DNA of 64,000 nucleotides from Pyrinomonadaceae bacterium (GTDB taxonomy: Bacteria; Acidobacteriota; Blastocatellia; Pyrinomonadales; Pyrinomonadaceae): the NCBI GenBank assembly GCA_021228405.1, contig JAJQRF010000011.1, forward strand, positions 93,046 to 157,045. The letters run 5' to 3'. A model generated the notes under the pieces. The model made no database searches. It saw only the letters and a list, made by a program, of their open reading frames with translations, and had not been told where the DNA came from. Made by a program: the position numbers and the translations under genes. Shown here piece after piece: positions 15,744 to 24,800 of this stretch (the stretch's first letter is position 1; each line of letters begins with the position of its first letter).

Positions 15744-16961
15744 ATGAGTTTTGAAATAAATTCAACCAATCCGGTTGTCAAAGCAATTATCGAAGGAACC
15801 GCGCCGCGTCCGGCACAGCTTGCCGCCGCCCGCGGAATGCTGCCGATCTCTGCAACCGATCTGCTCGAAGTTCTGGTCGGCGTGGCGCGGGGAAACGATT
15901 CCGAATTAGCGAAGATCGCCCAGCAAACGCTGGTCGCCCAAGACATCAACGACATCAAAAATTCCTTCAATTCGGATGAAATTGCGCCGCAGGTTTTGGG
16001 TTATTTTGTCGAAAAGGATTTTTTTCCGAAGGAAGTTCAGGAAATTGCGATTGCCAATAAAAAAACGCCGCGACCTTCGCTTGTAGAATTTGCGCAAAAC
16101 ACGCGTCACGGCGAATTGCTCGAACTTGTTTCGCTCAATCAACAGCTTCTGATCCAAACGCCCGAACTCATCGAGGCAATCGTTTCCAACCCGCACCGCA
16201 CCGCCGAAGCCGAACGCCGCGCCGCCGAAACGAAACGCGAATTTTTTGAAAAGGAACGCGGTGCACAGCAGATCGCCAACGAACTGCGCGCGCAGGGCAA
16301 GGAAGCCGCCGCCGAATTTATCGAAGCCGCCGAAGTCGCGCAAGAGTTTGAAGACTCGAGCCTGAGTTTGGATGATGCGGTCTTTCTCGCCGAATTTATC
16401 GAAGTTCCCGATTCGGAAGTCGATGATTCGTGGCTCGGACTCGATTATCTCGAAGACATTTTCGAGGAAACCGAAGAACAGCGTCTGGCGATCGTCAACA
16501 AGATCATCGGCGAAATGAAAGGCGACGGCGACGAAATTACGAGCGAGCGCGAATCGATGGTCAGCCGCATTTTGAAGATGGGTATGAAGGGTCGCGTCAA
16601 ACTCGCGGCAAAAGGCGACCGCGAAGCCCGCAACATTCTCATCCGTGACCCGAACCGCATCGTCGCGCAAGCCGTGATCGGCAATGCGCGCATCACCGAA
16701 CAGGAAGTCGAAAAGATCGCTTCGATGCGCACCGTTCCCGAAGACGTTCTGCGCCTGATCGCCATCAACCGGAACTGGACGCGAAATTATATGATTATGC
16801 ACAAACTCGCCCAAAATCCGCGCACGCCGATTGCTAACGTAATGACGATCCTGACGCGTTTACAGCTTCGTGACCTTGCCGCGCTTTCCAAAAACCGTAA
16901 TGTTTCCGATGCCGTCCGCCGTCAGGCTTTACGTCTTGCACAAGCCCGAACAGGACGATAG
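15744..16961 (+). CDS. Helical protein of unknown function (HEAT-like)
   Basis: A 405-aa soluble protein without signal peptide or recognised catalytic motif. It consists of short helical repeats (for example the C-terminal RNRNWTRNYMIMHKLAQNPR, TPIANVMTILTRLQLRDLAAL and NVSDAVRRQALRLAQ), which suggests an alpha-solenoid scaffold. The middle (about 165-240) is a charged coiled-coil segment rich in Ala, Glu and Arg (EAERRAAETKREFFEKERG). Similar proteins occur in acidobacteria and deltaproteobacteria as conserved hypotheticals, stated from memory. The ATG at 15744 begins MSFEINSTNPVVKAI. The gene has its own promoter and a strong terminator, so it is monocistronic. Confidence 0.7.
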   Translation: MSFEINSTNPVVKAIIEGTAPRPAQLAAARGMLPISATDLLEVLVGVARGNDSELAKIAQQTLVAQDINDIKNSFNSDEIAPQVLGYFVEKDFFPKEVQEIAIANKKTPRPSLVEFAQNTRHGELLELVSLNQQLLIQTPELIEAIVSNPHRTAEAERRAAETKREFFEKERGAQQIANELRAQGKEAAAEFIEAAEVAQEFEDSSLSLDDAVFLAEFIEVPDSEVDDSWLGLDYLEDIFEETEEQRLAIVNKIIGEMKGDGDEITSERESMVSRILKMGMKGRVKLAAKGDREARNILIRDPNRIVAQAVIGNARITEQEVEKIASMRTVPEDVLRLIAINRNWTRNYMIMHKLAQNPRTPIANVMTILTRLQLRDLAALSKNRNVSDAVRRQALRLAQARTGR

Positions 16962-16975
16962 TTATTCATTTCAAA

Positions 16976-17014
16976 AAAAAAGAAAGTGCGGAGATTTCTT
17001 CGCACTTTCTTTTT
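16976..17014 (+). terminator. Rho-independent terminator
   Basis: AAAGAAAGTGCG (16979-16990) pairs perfectly with CGCACTTTCTTT across a 10-nt loop and is followed by further T. It lies just after the 15744-16961 gene. Confidence 0.88.
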
Positions 17015-17049
17015 GCCGCCGTGTTTTCCCTTCGTTCGTTCCGTTTGAA

Positions 17050-17715
17050 TCATTTTGCGGTCGTCGCCGTTAAAATCGCTTCGGCAACTTTTTCGATCAT
17101 TGGCGAAATAACGTCTTCGCCGTCCGAGTTTGCTTTTGCTTTTAATGAATTGCTGACTTTCACCGCACCGCCTTCAGCTGAAACGAGTGCGTATTCGAGC
17201 GTGAAGGTATCTTTCGATTTCGTGTTTGAAGACATATTTGCCGCCGAGTAGAGCGCGCCCTGCGCAACCTGTCCGGCAACCTGTCCCGCGACGTTGCCGC
17301 CTACGCCCGCCAGCGGTGTCGCACTTGCCAAAACCGGCGCGATCTTTTTGAACATCCCGAAACCGCCGCTGCTTTTCTTCTGGGTGACGGCAATACTCAG
17401 GATGTAATTACAGCCTTTTTCCTGCGCTTCGTTCGCTAAAGCCGATGCCAGTTTCGCTTCGAGCGGCACGAGTTCGATGTTTGAGCCTTGCAGATATTGG
17501 CTGACCAGATCGCGGATGCCTGCCGACATCATTGCACCGTCAACACCTTCGGAAAACTGTCCTTTCGGAAGCGGAACGCCGATGCGCACCGCCTGCGCCA
17601 CTTCCGGCGCGGCTTCGGGTTTCTGCAAAACTTCCTGCGCGAAAAGCGAAGTTGCCGAAAAAATTGCGAATAAAAGTGTAAAAAAGCCGATTGCTCTGAT
17701 TGATAAGTTTCTCAT
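17050..17715 (-). CDS. Secreted protein of unknown function
   Basis: A 221-aa exported protein with a signal peptide ending at SLFAQ (about residue 27). The mature part begins with an acidic Pro/Ala segment, then a strand-rich domain (IGVPLPKGQFSEGVDGAMM; NIELVPLEAKLASALANEAQEKGCNYIL) that looks like the N-terminal part of a curli-assembly or TolB-like lipoprotein fold, and a Gly/Ala-rich middle (GVGGNVAGQVAGQVAQGAL) that may insert in or lie on a membrane. No enzyme motif is seen. The region immediately upstream (17716-17798) has no other gene. Confidence 0.65.
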   Translation of the reverse strand: MRNLSIRAIGFFTLLFAIFSATSLFAQEVLQKPEAAPEVAQAVRIGVPLPKGQFSEGVDGAMMSAGIRDLVSQYLQGSNIELVPLEAKLASALANEAQEKGCNYILSIAVTQKKSSGGFGMFKKIAPVLASATPLAGVGGNVAGQVAGQVAQGALYSAANMSSNTKSKDTFTLEYALVSAEGGAVKVSNSLKAKANSDGEDVISPMIEKVAEAILTATTAK

Positions 17716-17798
17716 TATGATTCCTCTTTTGTTATAAAATCTCCGGCTCGCAAGCCTTCCTGTTTATCTAACGCGTCGAAGAATCGGAAAAAGTATCA

Positions 17799-17839
17799 GG
17801 CGGAAATAAAAAATCCTGCACGATATTTTTATTTCCGCC
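17799..17839 (-). terminator. Terminator of the oxygenase/ATP-grasp cluster
   Basis: GGCGGAAATAAAAA (17799-17812) is the exact reverse complement of 17826-17839. It lies directly after the stop of the transglutaminase-like gene and is followed on the minus strand by a T-rich stretch, so it marks the end of the three-gene unit. Confidence 0.85.
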
Positions 17840-17866
17840 CGGCGGTTTATTTTTCGGCTGTTTTAC

Positions 17867-18544
17867 TTAAAATATTTCACGCCATTCGAGGGCTTGCAGA
17901 TTATATTTTCCCCATTTCAGAATTTTTCCGATGGGCAGGTTATTTCCCGAAACGCGAATTGCGAGTAATGCCCCGTAACCGCTTGCAGGTTTCGGATCGA
18001 GCCACCAACCCGCGCTTGCGTCCCAGACCTTTAATTGACGGTTCGCCGTTTCGATGGCGCAACCTTCGTGATAGATCAGATCGTCATTGACCCACGGAAG
18101 CGGTTCGTTTCCCTCGTTCCAGCTGTTCGTCCATTGACTGATCGCCACCTCGGAAAATTTTTGCACCACCTGAACGCGGTAGGTTTTGACGTTTCGCACC
18201 CTGAAAACTTCGTGCGAGATCGCCGCCAGCGCGCCGCAGTCGAGCGTGTCCCGGCGCACGGCTTCGCACCAGAAGATCGGGAAAGCCGATGCGCCCCATT
18301 TGAATCTTTGCCTCAGCCAGCGCGGTCCCGTGTAAAGACAATCGCCGTTAAGCTCGGAGAAATCCGTCGCCGTTATCCATTCGCGCGCGATCTCACAGCA
18401 AATTTTTCCGTGATGCGAAATCTGCGAAGGCTGCCAGTATTTCCATTTATCGAAAACACGCTTTTTCTCAAAAGCCGGAACGGCTTTTGCTACACTGCTC
18501 ATTTCTAAATTTATTAAGTTATTACTACCCGCGTCCAAATACAT
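17867..18544 (-). CDS. Predicted transglutaminase-like cysteine protein
   Basis: A 225-aa cytoplasmic protein. I do not recognise a named family, but the order and spacing of conserved-looking residues (LDCGALAAISHEVF, then IYHEGCAIE, then LKVWDASAGWWLDP) give a Cys-His-Asp triad in the order of transglutaminases and papain-like enzymes. The ATG at 18544 lies 20 bases inside the end of the upstream fusion gene and has a GGAG site, so the two are translationally coupled; an internal ATG at 18502 is possible. With an ATP-grasp ligase and a 2OG oxygenase beside it, it may form or cleave an amide bond in the same pathway (inference). Confidence 0.6.
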   Translation of the reverse strand: MYLDAGSNNLINLEMSSVAKAVPAFEKKRVFDKWKYWQPSQISHHGKICCEIAREWITATDFSELNGDCLYTGPRWLRQRFKWGASAFPIFWCEAVRRDTLDCGALAAISHEVFRVRNVKTYRVQVVQKFSEVAISQWTNSWNEGNEPLPWVNDDLIYHEGCAIETANRQLKVWDASAGWWLDPKPASGYGALLAIRVSGNNLPIGKILKWGKYNLQALEWREIF

Positions 18545-20792
18545 AGCTCATACTCCTATCGTAAGCACCCGCGTCGCAGAAGACCAAAATATCGCCAACC
18601 TGCGCGTTTTCGGGTAATTCAACATTTGAAGCGACAATATCGTGTTCCATACACAATCTGCCTAAAAGTCTTGTTTTCCCTCTGCTGAGAGATTTCCAAC
18701 TGCCGTTTTCCGCGTTTTGATACAAAATCCGGTGCGGAAAAAAGAAATACATCGGAAGTTCGGCAATCGAACCGTCAACGACGGCTTCCGTAACGGTTTC
18801 GGCGGAATTGCGAAGTTCCAAAATCTGCATCGCAACCGCCATCGTCGGCTGTGCCAGAGCTTTGCCGGGTTCGGAGATTATCCGCCTCACGTTCGGCAAA
18901 AACTCGGGAATCAGCGCGATCGCTTTTTTGAAGTTTTCGGCTGAATCCTTTTGCAAATCTTCGGGAAACCAACCGCCGCCGATGTCCAGAATCTCGATCA
19001 ATCTGCCCGTTAAAGCCTCAATCGAATTGCACCAGCGCAACATCGATTCAAACAGATGCCACCAGTGCCCGACTCCGACATTACTGCTCGCCATATGAAA
19101 ATGAACGGCGAATTTATATTTTTTCGGAATCCTGCGCACGGCTTCGATCAGTTTTTCAAAAACCTCGGGCGTATCGATCGGAATTCCGAAGCGCGAACGC
19201 ACGTTCGGAGTGCGCAGACGCACGCCGAGAAAATTCGTTCTTGTTTTACCGTTTTCGAGTTTTTCGAGAACCTGTTCGAGTTCTTCGATCGAATCGCAGA
19301 AAATGCTGTAAAACTTGCCTTCGGGCAAAATTTCCTGCCGCCACCACTTGCCCGGACCGTTTAAGATGAGTTGTTCGGGTTTGAAACCGATCTGAATCGC
19401 TTTTTTGACTTCCAGAATACTGATGGTTTCGGCAAGAAATCCCGAATCAAGCGCAAGCTTTATCAGGCGTTCGTCGGGATTCGTCTTGATGCTGTAAGCG
19501 TTTGTGACGTTCAGTTCGTCCGAACTGAGTTCTTTGACCAGTTCGCTCGCGCTCCGAAAATTTCCGCTCGCCGTATTTTCGAGGAACAAGCTCGCAGGAG
19601 TTTGCATTTCGTGCAGATCGAAACTGTCGAGATCGTCGATAAAACTCGCCGGAACTTTCGGCGCGTTGAAAAAAGTTTTCCCGTTTTCTTCCGTAATTTC
19701 CTCGTTGAAAATATCGGTTTTATGTAAGCGGCTCGCAAATTGGATCAAGCCCGACGGATGTTTCAACGAATGTCCGATCTCTCCGCCCAAAGGTTCGGGA
19801 AGCGGCGAAAGCGGATATTCCGAACGAACCGGGATTTCCATCACGACGCGCGTAAATTCTTCCGCCAAAACAGGCGAAATCTGCTGACGAACTCCGGTTG
19901 CGCCTTCGACCAGAATCGCGGGCATATTTCTGCCCGTGATCGTTGAACCGTGAATCCAAGCCGGAAAACGCGGATTTATTTCCAAAAGCCAAAGCTGATT
20001 GTCCGCATCGCGCACCATTTCAAGTTCTGCACCGCCCGTCCAATCGAGTTTGCGGATAATTTCACGCAGAGGACGCAGAAAATCTTCTTCGACTTCGGAA
20101 ATATCGCCCGCCCACGTCTTGCTTAATTCGGTCAGATCGCGTTTCCGCATCCGCACACAATCAAGCAATTTGCCCCTGTAAGCGGAGAGCGCAATCGATT
20201 CTTCATAACCCGAAACGTGCGTTTGTAAAAATAATTTCTCGGTCGCCCAGGCTTTCGATAAAATCCGCCGTCTTTCTTCAAACTCCATCCAGTTTCCGGC
20301 TCTGACGGCTTCGTAATAAGGACCTTTGAGCCAAACCTTCCAGTCGTGCTGACGGCAAAAAGCGTGTAAATCCCAATCGGAAATCTCCGTTGTGACAAAC
20401 GTCGGAATCTTTACGGGCAAACCTTCGTGCGCGGAGATCGCAGGCTTTGCGATCTGTTCCAGAGCCGCCGCCGCCGGGGTCAGCAGATTTGGATGACCGT
20501 CGGGGAAAACGCGCGCAAACCACATTATTTCGAGATCGATGCTCGAAATCCAGAGTGCGCCCGAATCTAAAACTTTTCTTATCTCTTCGGCGTGTGTCGT
20601 TAAGTTTATCTCTTCCCACGGACGCTGGAGCCAGATGTCGTCAAAATCCTTCCAATGAATCCCCGAACAGCGATTTGAGTATTCGACCCCGATGAGTTTT
20701 GCGCCCGGAAACGCGGTGCGGAGAGAACGGGCGATGCCAACACCCGGTTGCGGGTTAGTCCCGCTGTAAAGTCCGCTGATATAAATTTTCAT
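18525..20792 (-). CDS. ATP-grasp ligase fused to a PLP-dependent decarboxylase domain
   Basis: A 755-aa two-domain protein. Residues about 1-330 are an ATP-grasp domain: WKVWLKG, the LFLQTHVSGYEESIAL strand, and GGAELEMV with LLEINPRFPAWIHG, which supplies the metal-binding Glu257, Glu271 and Asn273. Residues about 390-755 are a fold-type III amino acid decarboxylase (LysA/ornithine decarboxylase family): PLP lysine K436 in AYSIKTNP, HFHMASS (564-570), DIGGGW (603-608), EPGK (641-644), C714 with D718, and Y744 in DAGAYDRSMS. All catalytic positions seem intact, with Arg to Lys in the EPGR box. The start MKIYISGLYS has an AGGG site. The fusion suggests ligation of an amino acid, or of the amine made by its decarboxylation, to another acid; the product is unknown. 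Confidence 0.82.
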   Translation of the reverse strand: MKIYISGLYSGTNPQPGVGIARSLRTAFPGAKLIGVEYSNRCSGIHWKDFDDIWLQRPWEEINLTTHAEEIRKVLDSGALWISSIDLEIMWFARVFPDGHPNLLTPAAAALEQIAKPAISAHEGLPVKIPTFVTTEISDWDLHAFCRQHDWKVWLKGPYYEAVRAGNWMEFEERRRILSKAWATEKLFLQTHVSGYEESIALSAYRGKLLDCVRMRKRDLTELSKTWAGDISEVEEDFLRPLREIIRKLDWTGGAELEMVRDADNQLWLLEINPRFPAWIHGSTITGRNMPAILVEGATGVRQQISPVLAEEFTRVVMEIPVRSEYPLSPLPEPLGGEIGHSLKHPSGLIQFASRLHKTDIFNEEITEENGKTFFNAPKVPASFIDDLDSFDLHEMQTPASLFLENTASGNFRSASELVKELSSDELNVTNAYSIKTNPDERLIKLALDSGFLAETISILEVKKAIQIGFKPEQLILNGPGKWWRQEILPEGKFYSIFCDSIEELEQVLEKLENGKTRTNFLGVRLRTPNVRSRFGIPIDTPEVFEKLIEAVRRIPKKYKFAVHFHMASSNVGVGHWWHLFESMLRWCNSIEALTGRLIEILDIGGGWFPEDLQKDSAENFKKAIALIPEFLPNVRRIISEPGKALAQPTMAVAMQILELRNSAETVTEAVVDGSIAELPMYFFFPHRILYQNAENGSWKSLSRGKTRLLGRLCMEHDIVASNVELPENAQVGDILVFCDAGAYDRSMSYVFGRG

Positions 20793-20919
20793 ACTACCCT
20801 TGTTCTTGTTACTACCCTTAAAAGTTTCGCTTTTAACTTGTTCTCGCATTTTCAATTTGCGTTAATTTAATTAAATAGATTCCAATTAACCGCCTTGCTT
20901 TGCATATTAAATAATAATT

Positions 20920-21651
20920 TTAGTTTTGATGACAAGCCCAGAACGATGGTGTCGAAGCAGGATTTATCTTCGGCTTCGGAATTTTGGCGCGAAATTCGTC
21001 CGTAAATTTGCCGTCAATGCGGACGCTGAAGGTCAAACCGTCCGCCGCGTCACTGCCGTGATATTGATTCACCGTATCGAACCAAGCCGTGTATCCATCG
21101 ACATATTTCCTCTTGTTCGTTTGCTCGTTGAGCATATAAAAAGGCTTTTTCAAATTTGTGCGAAACCATAAAAACTCGTGACAAATATCCGTTTCGATAT
21201 GATCGCGATGTGCCGGCACCGCGCGCCTGACATCGTCATAAATAATTAACATTCTGCCCGTTGATTCAAAAGGAAGCGTTTTTACAAAATCCATCAAAAG
21301 CGTAAATTCGGTCGCATAAACGGTCGGATGCCAGACCTCGGTTCGGTCGAGATCGAAATAGCTGTCGGGCAATTCCGAGTGAGCGAGATAGATCATCCGC
21401 GAACCGGGAATGATCGGCGCGTTATTTTGCAAACAATACGGTCCCGTATAAAATTTCAAATCTTCGTGCGTTTGAATATGACGCTTGATTCTTTGCCTCA
21501 TATAGCCGTCGAGAGAGCGCAGCCGTTCGATGTCTATAAATTCGTCAAAAGATTTGTATGAAGGATAAAAAATGCCTGAATCGACTTCCGAATTGAAATA
21601 TTCCGTGTCGATCACGCCGCTTTCGGTCTTTGTTGTTACGGATGAAATCAT
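20920..21651 (-). CDS. 2-oxoglutarate/Fe(II)-type oxygenase
   Basis: A predicted aspartyl/asparaginyl-hydroxylase-like or prolyl-hydroxylase-like cupin of about 243 aa. Iron ligands are the His and Asp of VPAHRDHIE and the His of VNQYHGSDA; the Arg of FSVRIDG is placed to bind 2-oxoglutarate. The strand between them (HEFLWFRTNLKKPFYMLNE) fits the double-stranded beta helix. The gene lies 127 bases upstream of the ATP-grasp fusion on the same strand and probably belongs to the same unit. Start is uncertain: ATG at 21651 or 21726. The substrate may be an amino acid or a product of the neighbouring enzymes. Confidence 0.7.
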   Translation of the reverse strand: MISSVTTKTESGVIDTEYFNSEVDSGIFYPSYKSFDEFIDIERLRSLDGYMRQRIKRHIQTHEDLKFYTGPYCLQNNAPIIPGSRMIYLAHSELPDSYFDLDRTEVWHPTVYATEFTLLMDFVKTLPFESTGRMLIIYDDVRRAVPAHRDHIETDICHEFLWFRTNLKKPFYMLNEQTNKRKYVDGYTAWFDTVNQYHGSDAADGLTFSVRIDGKFTDEFRAKIPKPKINPASTPSFWACHQN

Positions 21652-21864
21652 AATAATGTTTACGGCTTTCTTATTTTTTACTGTTTTCTTATTAAACCGA
21701 CCGACCGCCGATTTTCGATAAATCATTTAAAATCCCGACTTTTCGATACAAATCAAGTTAACGTTAAATAGAATTAAATAATCTGTATGAAAGCCGACAA
21801 ACTTTGATTTTAGTGATCGGAAAGCTTCGTGCGCGGGCAAATTTTCCCGCTTTGCTTCGATGGA

Positions 21865-24800
21865 TCAGAGTTTAGAGATTTTTACTTTTTTCAAAATATC
21901 GTCGTAACGTTCGTCGTTGTGCAGAATTTTTAACTTCGGTTCGGTTGCGAGCCAATTTGTCCACGCGCTGTATTCCGCGACGGTTTTTTCGAGGTATTCA
22001 AAAGCGGTGTCGATCTCGCCGACTGCCAGATGCGTCATCGCCATAAAATACGGCATTACATATTGCGTCTTTTCCGCTTCCTGCAATTTCGCCAATTGTT
22101 CCCGCGCTTCTTCGATCTTTCCCGCCGCCGCGAGTGCAAAGCAATAGTCGTAAACCGGAAGCATGGTCGAAGGCATCAGTTCCAGTCCTTTCTGACAGGT
22201 TTCGAGGGCTTCGTCAATTCGTCCGAGTTCAAGCAGAATGTTGCCTGACTGCAAATATCCCTGCGCAAAACCCGAGTCGAGTTCGATGATTTCCTGTGCT
22301 TTGGTAAGAGCTTCATCAAAAAATCCTGCCTGGTAAGCCGTCCAAGCCGTGAGCGTTTTGGCACGAAGCGAAAACGGGTCGAGCTGTTCCGCCAGCCGCA
22401 CTTCTTTCATCCCTTCTTCAAATCGTCCCGAACCGACGAGAAGCGCGGAAAACCATTCGTGTGCAAGCGAATAATTCGGATTCAGTTCGAGGGCGCGGCG
22501 GTATGAAATTTCCGTTTTTTCCCAATCTCGTATACAAGAATAGTAAAGTCCGATGGCGGCGTGGGCTTCGGCAAGCTGATCGTCGATTTCGAGCGCGCGC
22601 GATGCCGCTTCAAAAACCTTTGGAAGGCTAATTTCGGGCGGAATCACGCCGTAAATCGACGACCAGGTGTAAAAATCGGCAATTCCCGTGTAAGCCAGCG
22701 CGTAGTCCGGATCGAGTTCGACGGCTTTTTGAAACAGCGTGATCGCTTTCCCCAAAGACTCTGGTGTGAACTGACTCCAGAAAAATCGCCCGCGCAAGTA
22801 GGCTTCGTGGGCTTCTGCGCTGCTCGTTCCGCGCTTTGCAAGCTGTCGTTGGTCTTCGCCCGTCAAACGCGGTAAGAGCGAACGCGTCACGCGGTCTGAG
22901 ATCGAATCTTCGAGCGCGAGAACGTCCGTGTAATCTTCATCGAAACGCATCGCCCAATGCGTCGAACTTTCGCCGACATCCAACAATTGCGCCGCGACGC
23001 GGATCCGATTGCCGATGCGCCGGATATTTCCGTCAACCACGAAATCAACGCCGAGTTTTTTTCCGACCGCGAACGGCTCAACGTCGCTTTTCCCGAGATT
23101 CAGCACCGAACTCGTCGGGCGCACCAAAAAACGCCGCACATTTGAGAGCCGCATCGTCAGAGCGTCCGCCAACCCGAAACCAAGATATTCGTCCTCGCTT
23201 CCCGTATTTACGTTTGAAATGAATTTGAACGGTAGAACGGCGATCGATTTTTCACTGCCGCCCGTCGTCGTTTCCGAATTCGGCGGACGCGACTGCAATT
23301 CGTAGATCGGATTATTCGTTTTTTCGAGCAGTTTCAAATAGTGCGGGTCTTTGCGGAAACGGTCGAGTTTCGGTTCGATGCCGAACCAGATGAACCATTC
23401 GTTTCTTTCGTCGATCGCTTTTTCAAACCATTTCGCGGCTTCGCCGAATTCATCGAAGGCGGCATACGCCATTCCGAGAAAATAGGGTTTGACGTATCCT
23501 TTTGCCTCCAACTCCTTTATTTCGTTCAAAATCTGAACAGCTTCCTCGAGTTTTCCGTCAGCGATCAGCGCGTAAATCAGCATATATCGCGGCATCGCAC
23601 TGTCTTTCCATAATTCGACCGCAAGCTGCAAAACCTCAACGGCTTCCGCCAATTTTCCGGCGTTTGTCAGACTGTTGCCGAGATGCAGTAAAACCTGCGG
23701 AAAATCGCCGACCATTTCGCGCACACGTCTTGCTTTTGCAATACCTTTTGAAAAATTTCGCACCTGATAAAGTGTCCACGAAGTCATCAGCATCGCTTTC
23801 GGCGCAAGCGGGTCGAGTTCTTCGGCGCGTTTGATTTCCGCGACGGCTTCATCGAAACGACCTTGCGACGCGAGAAAATTTGAATAACATTCGTGTGCAA
23901 ACGAATAATTCGGACTGAGTTCGAGCGATCTTTTGACGAGTTTTTCGGCTTCCGCCCAGTTCCAGTCGTAAAGCAAAGTCGCAAAAGCGAGTTGTGCGTA
24001 TGATTCGCCCGATTGATCGTCGATCTCAAGTGCACGCCGCGCCGCGGTTTTCGCTTGCGGAAAACCTTCGTTTGAAGGAATATGTCCGAAAATGCTCGCC
24101 CAGATATAAAAATCGGCAATCCCGACGTGCGGCAGAACGTAATTCGGATCGATCGCGATCGCTTCGCGGAAACATTCGACCGCTTTGTAAAGGTCTTCGC
24201 CCGTGAAACGGTTTTGCAGGTAACGTCCGCGCATATAAGCCTGATATGCGGCGGGCACGTTCGTTCCGCGTCTTTCGAGTTTTTGCTTTTCGTCGCCCGT
24301 TAATTGCGGAAGCAACAGATTAGCGACCTTTTCGGAAATAACGTCTTCGAGTTCGAGCACGTCGGTAAAATTTTCGTCAAACTTTTCCGCCCAACGCGTC
24401 GAATTTTCACTGACGTTCAAAAGCTGAACCGTGACGCGGATGCGGTCGCCGACACGCCGGAAATTTCCTTCCAAAATGTAATTGACCCCGAGTTCCCTGC
24501 CCGCTTCAAACGGGTTTGCCGTCACTTCCGCATAGCGCAAAACCGAGCTTGTCGGGCGCACGACGATGCGGCGGATATTCGTCAAACGCGCCACCAGTGC
24601 GTCAGCCAAACCGATGCTCAAATATTGATCGTCAGCCGACTGCGATTCGCCGAAAAACATCGATTTGAGCGGCAAAATCGCAATCGAACGCGTTTCGTTT
24701 ACGCTTGAAACGCTCTTTGCGGTCGATTCAAAAAATTCGGCTTTGACGGGCAGTTTTTCGAGAAAATTATCAATATCCCCGGCAAATTCGGCGGCTGAAA

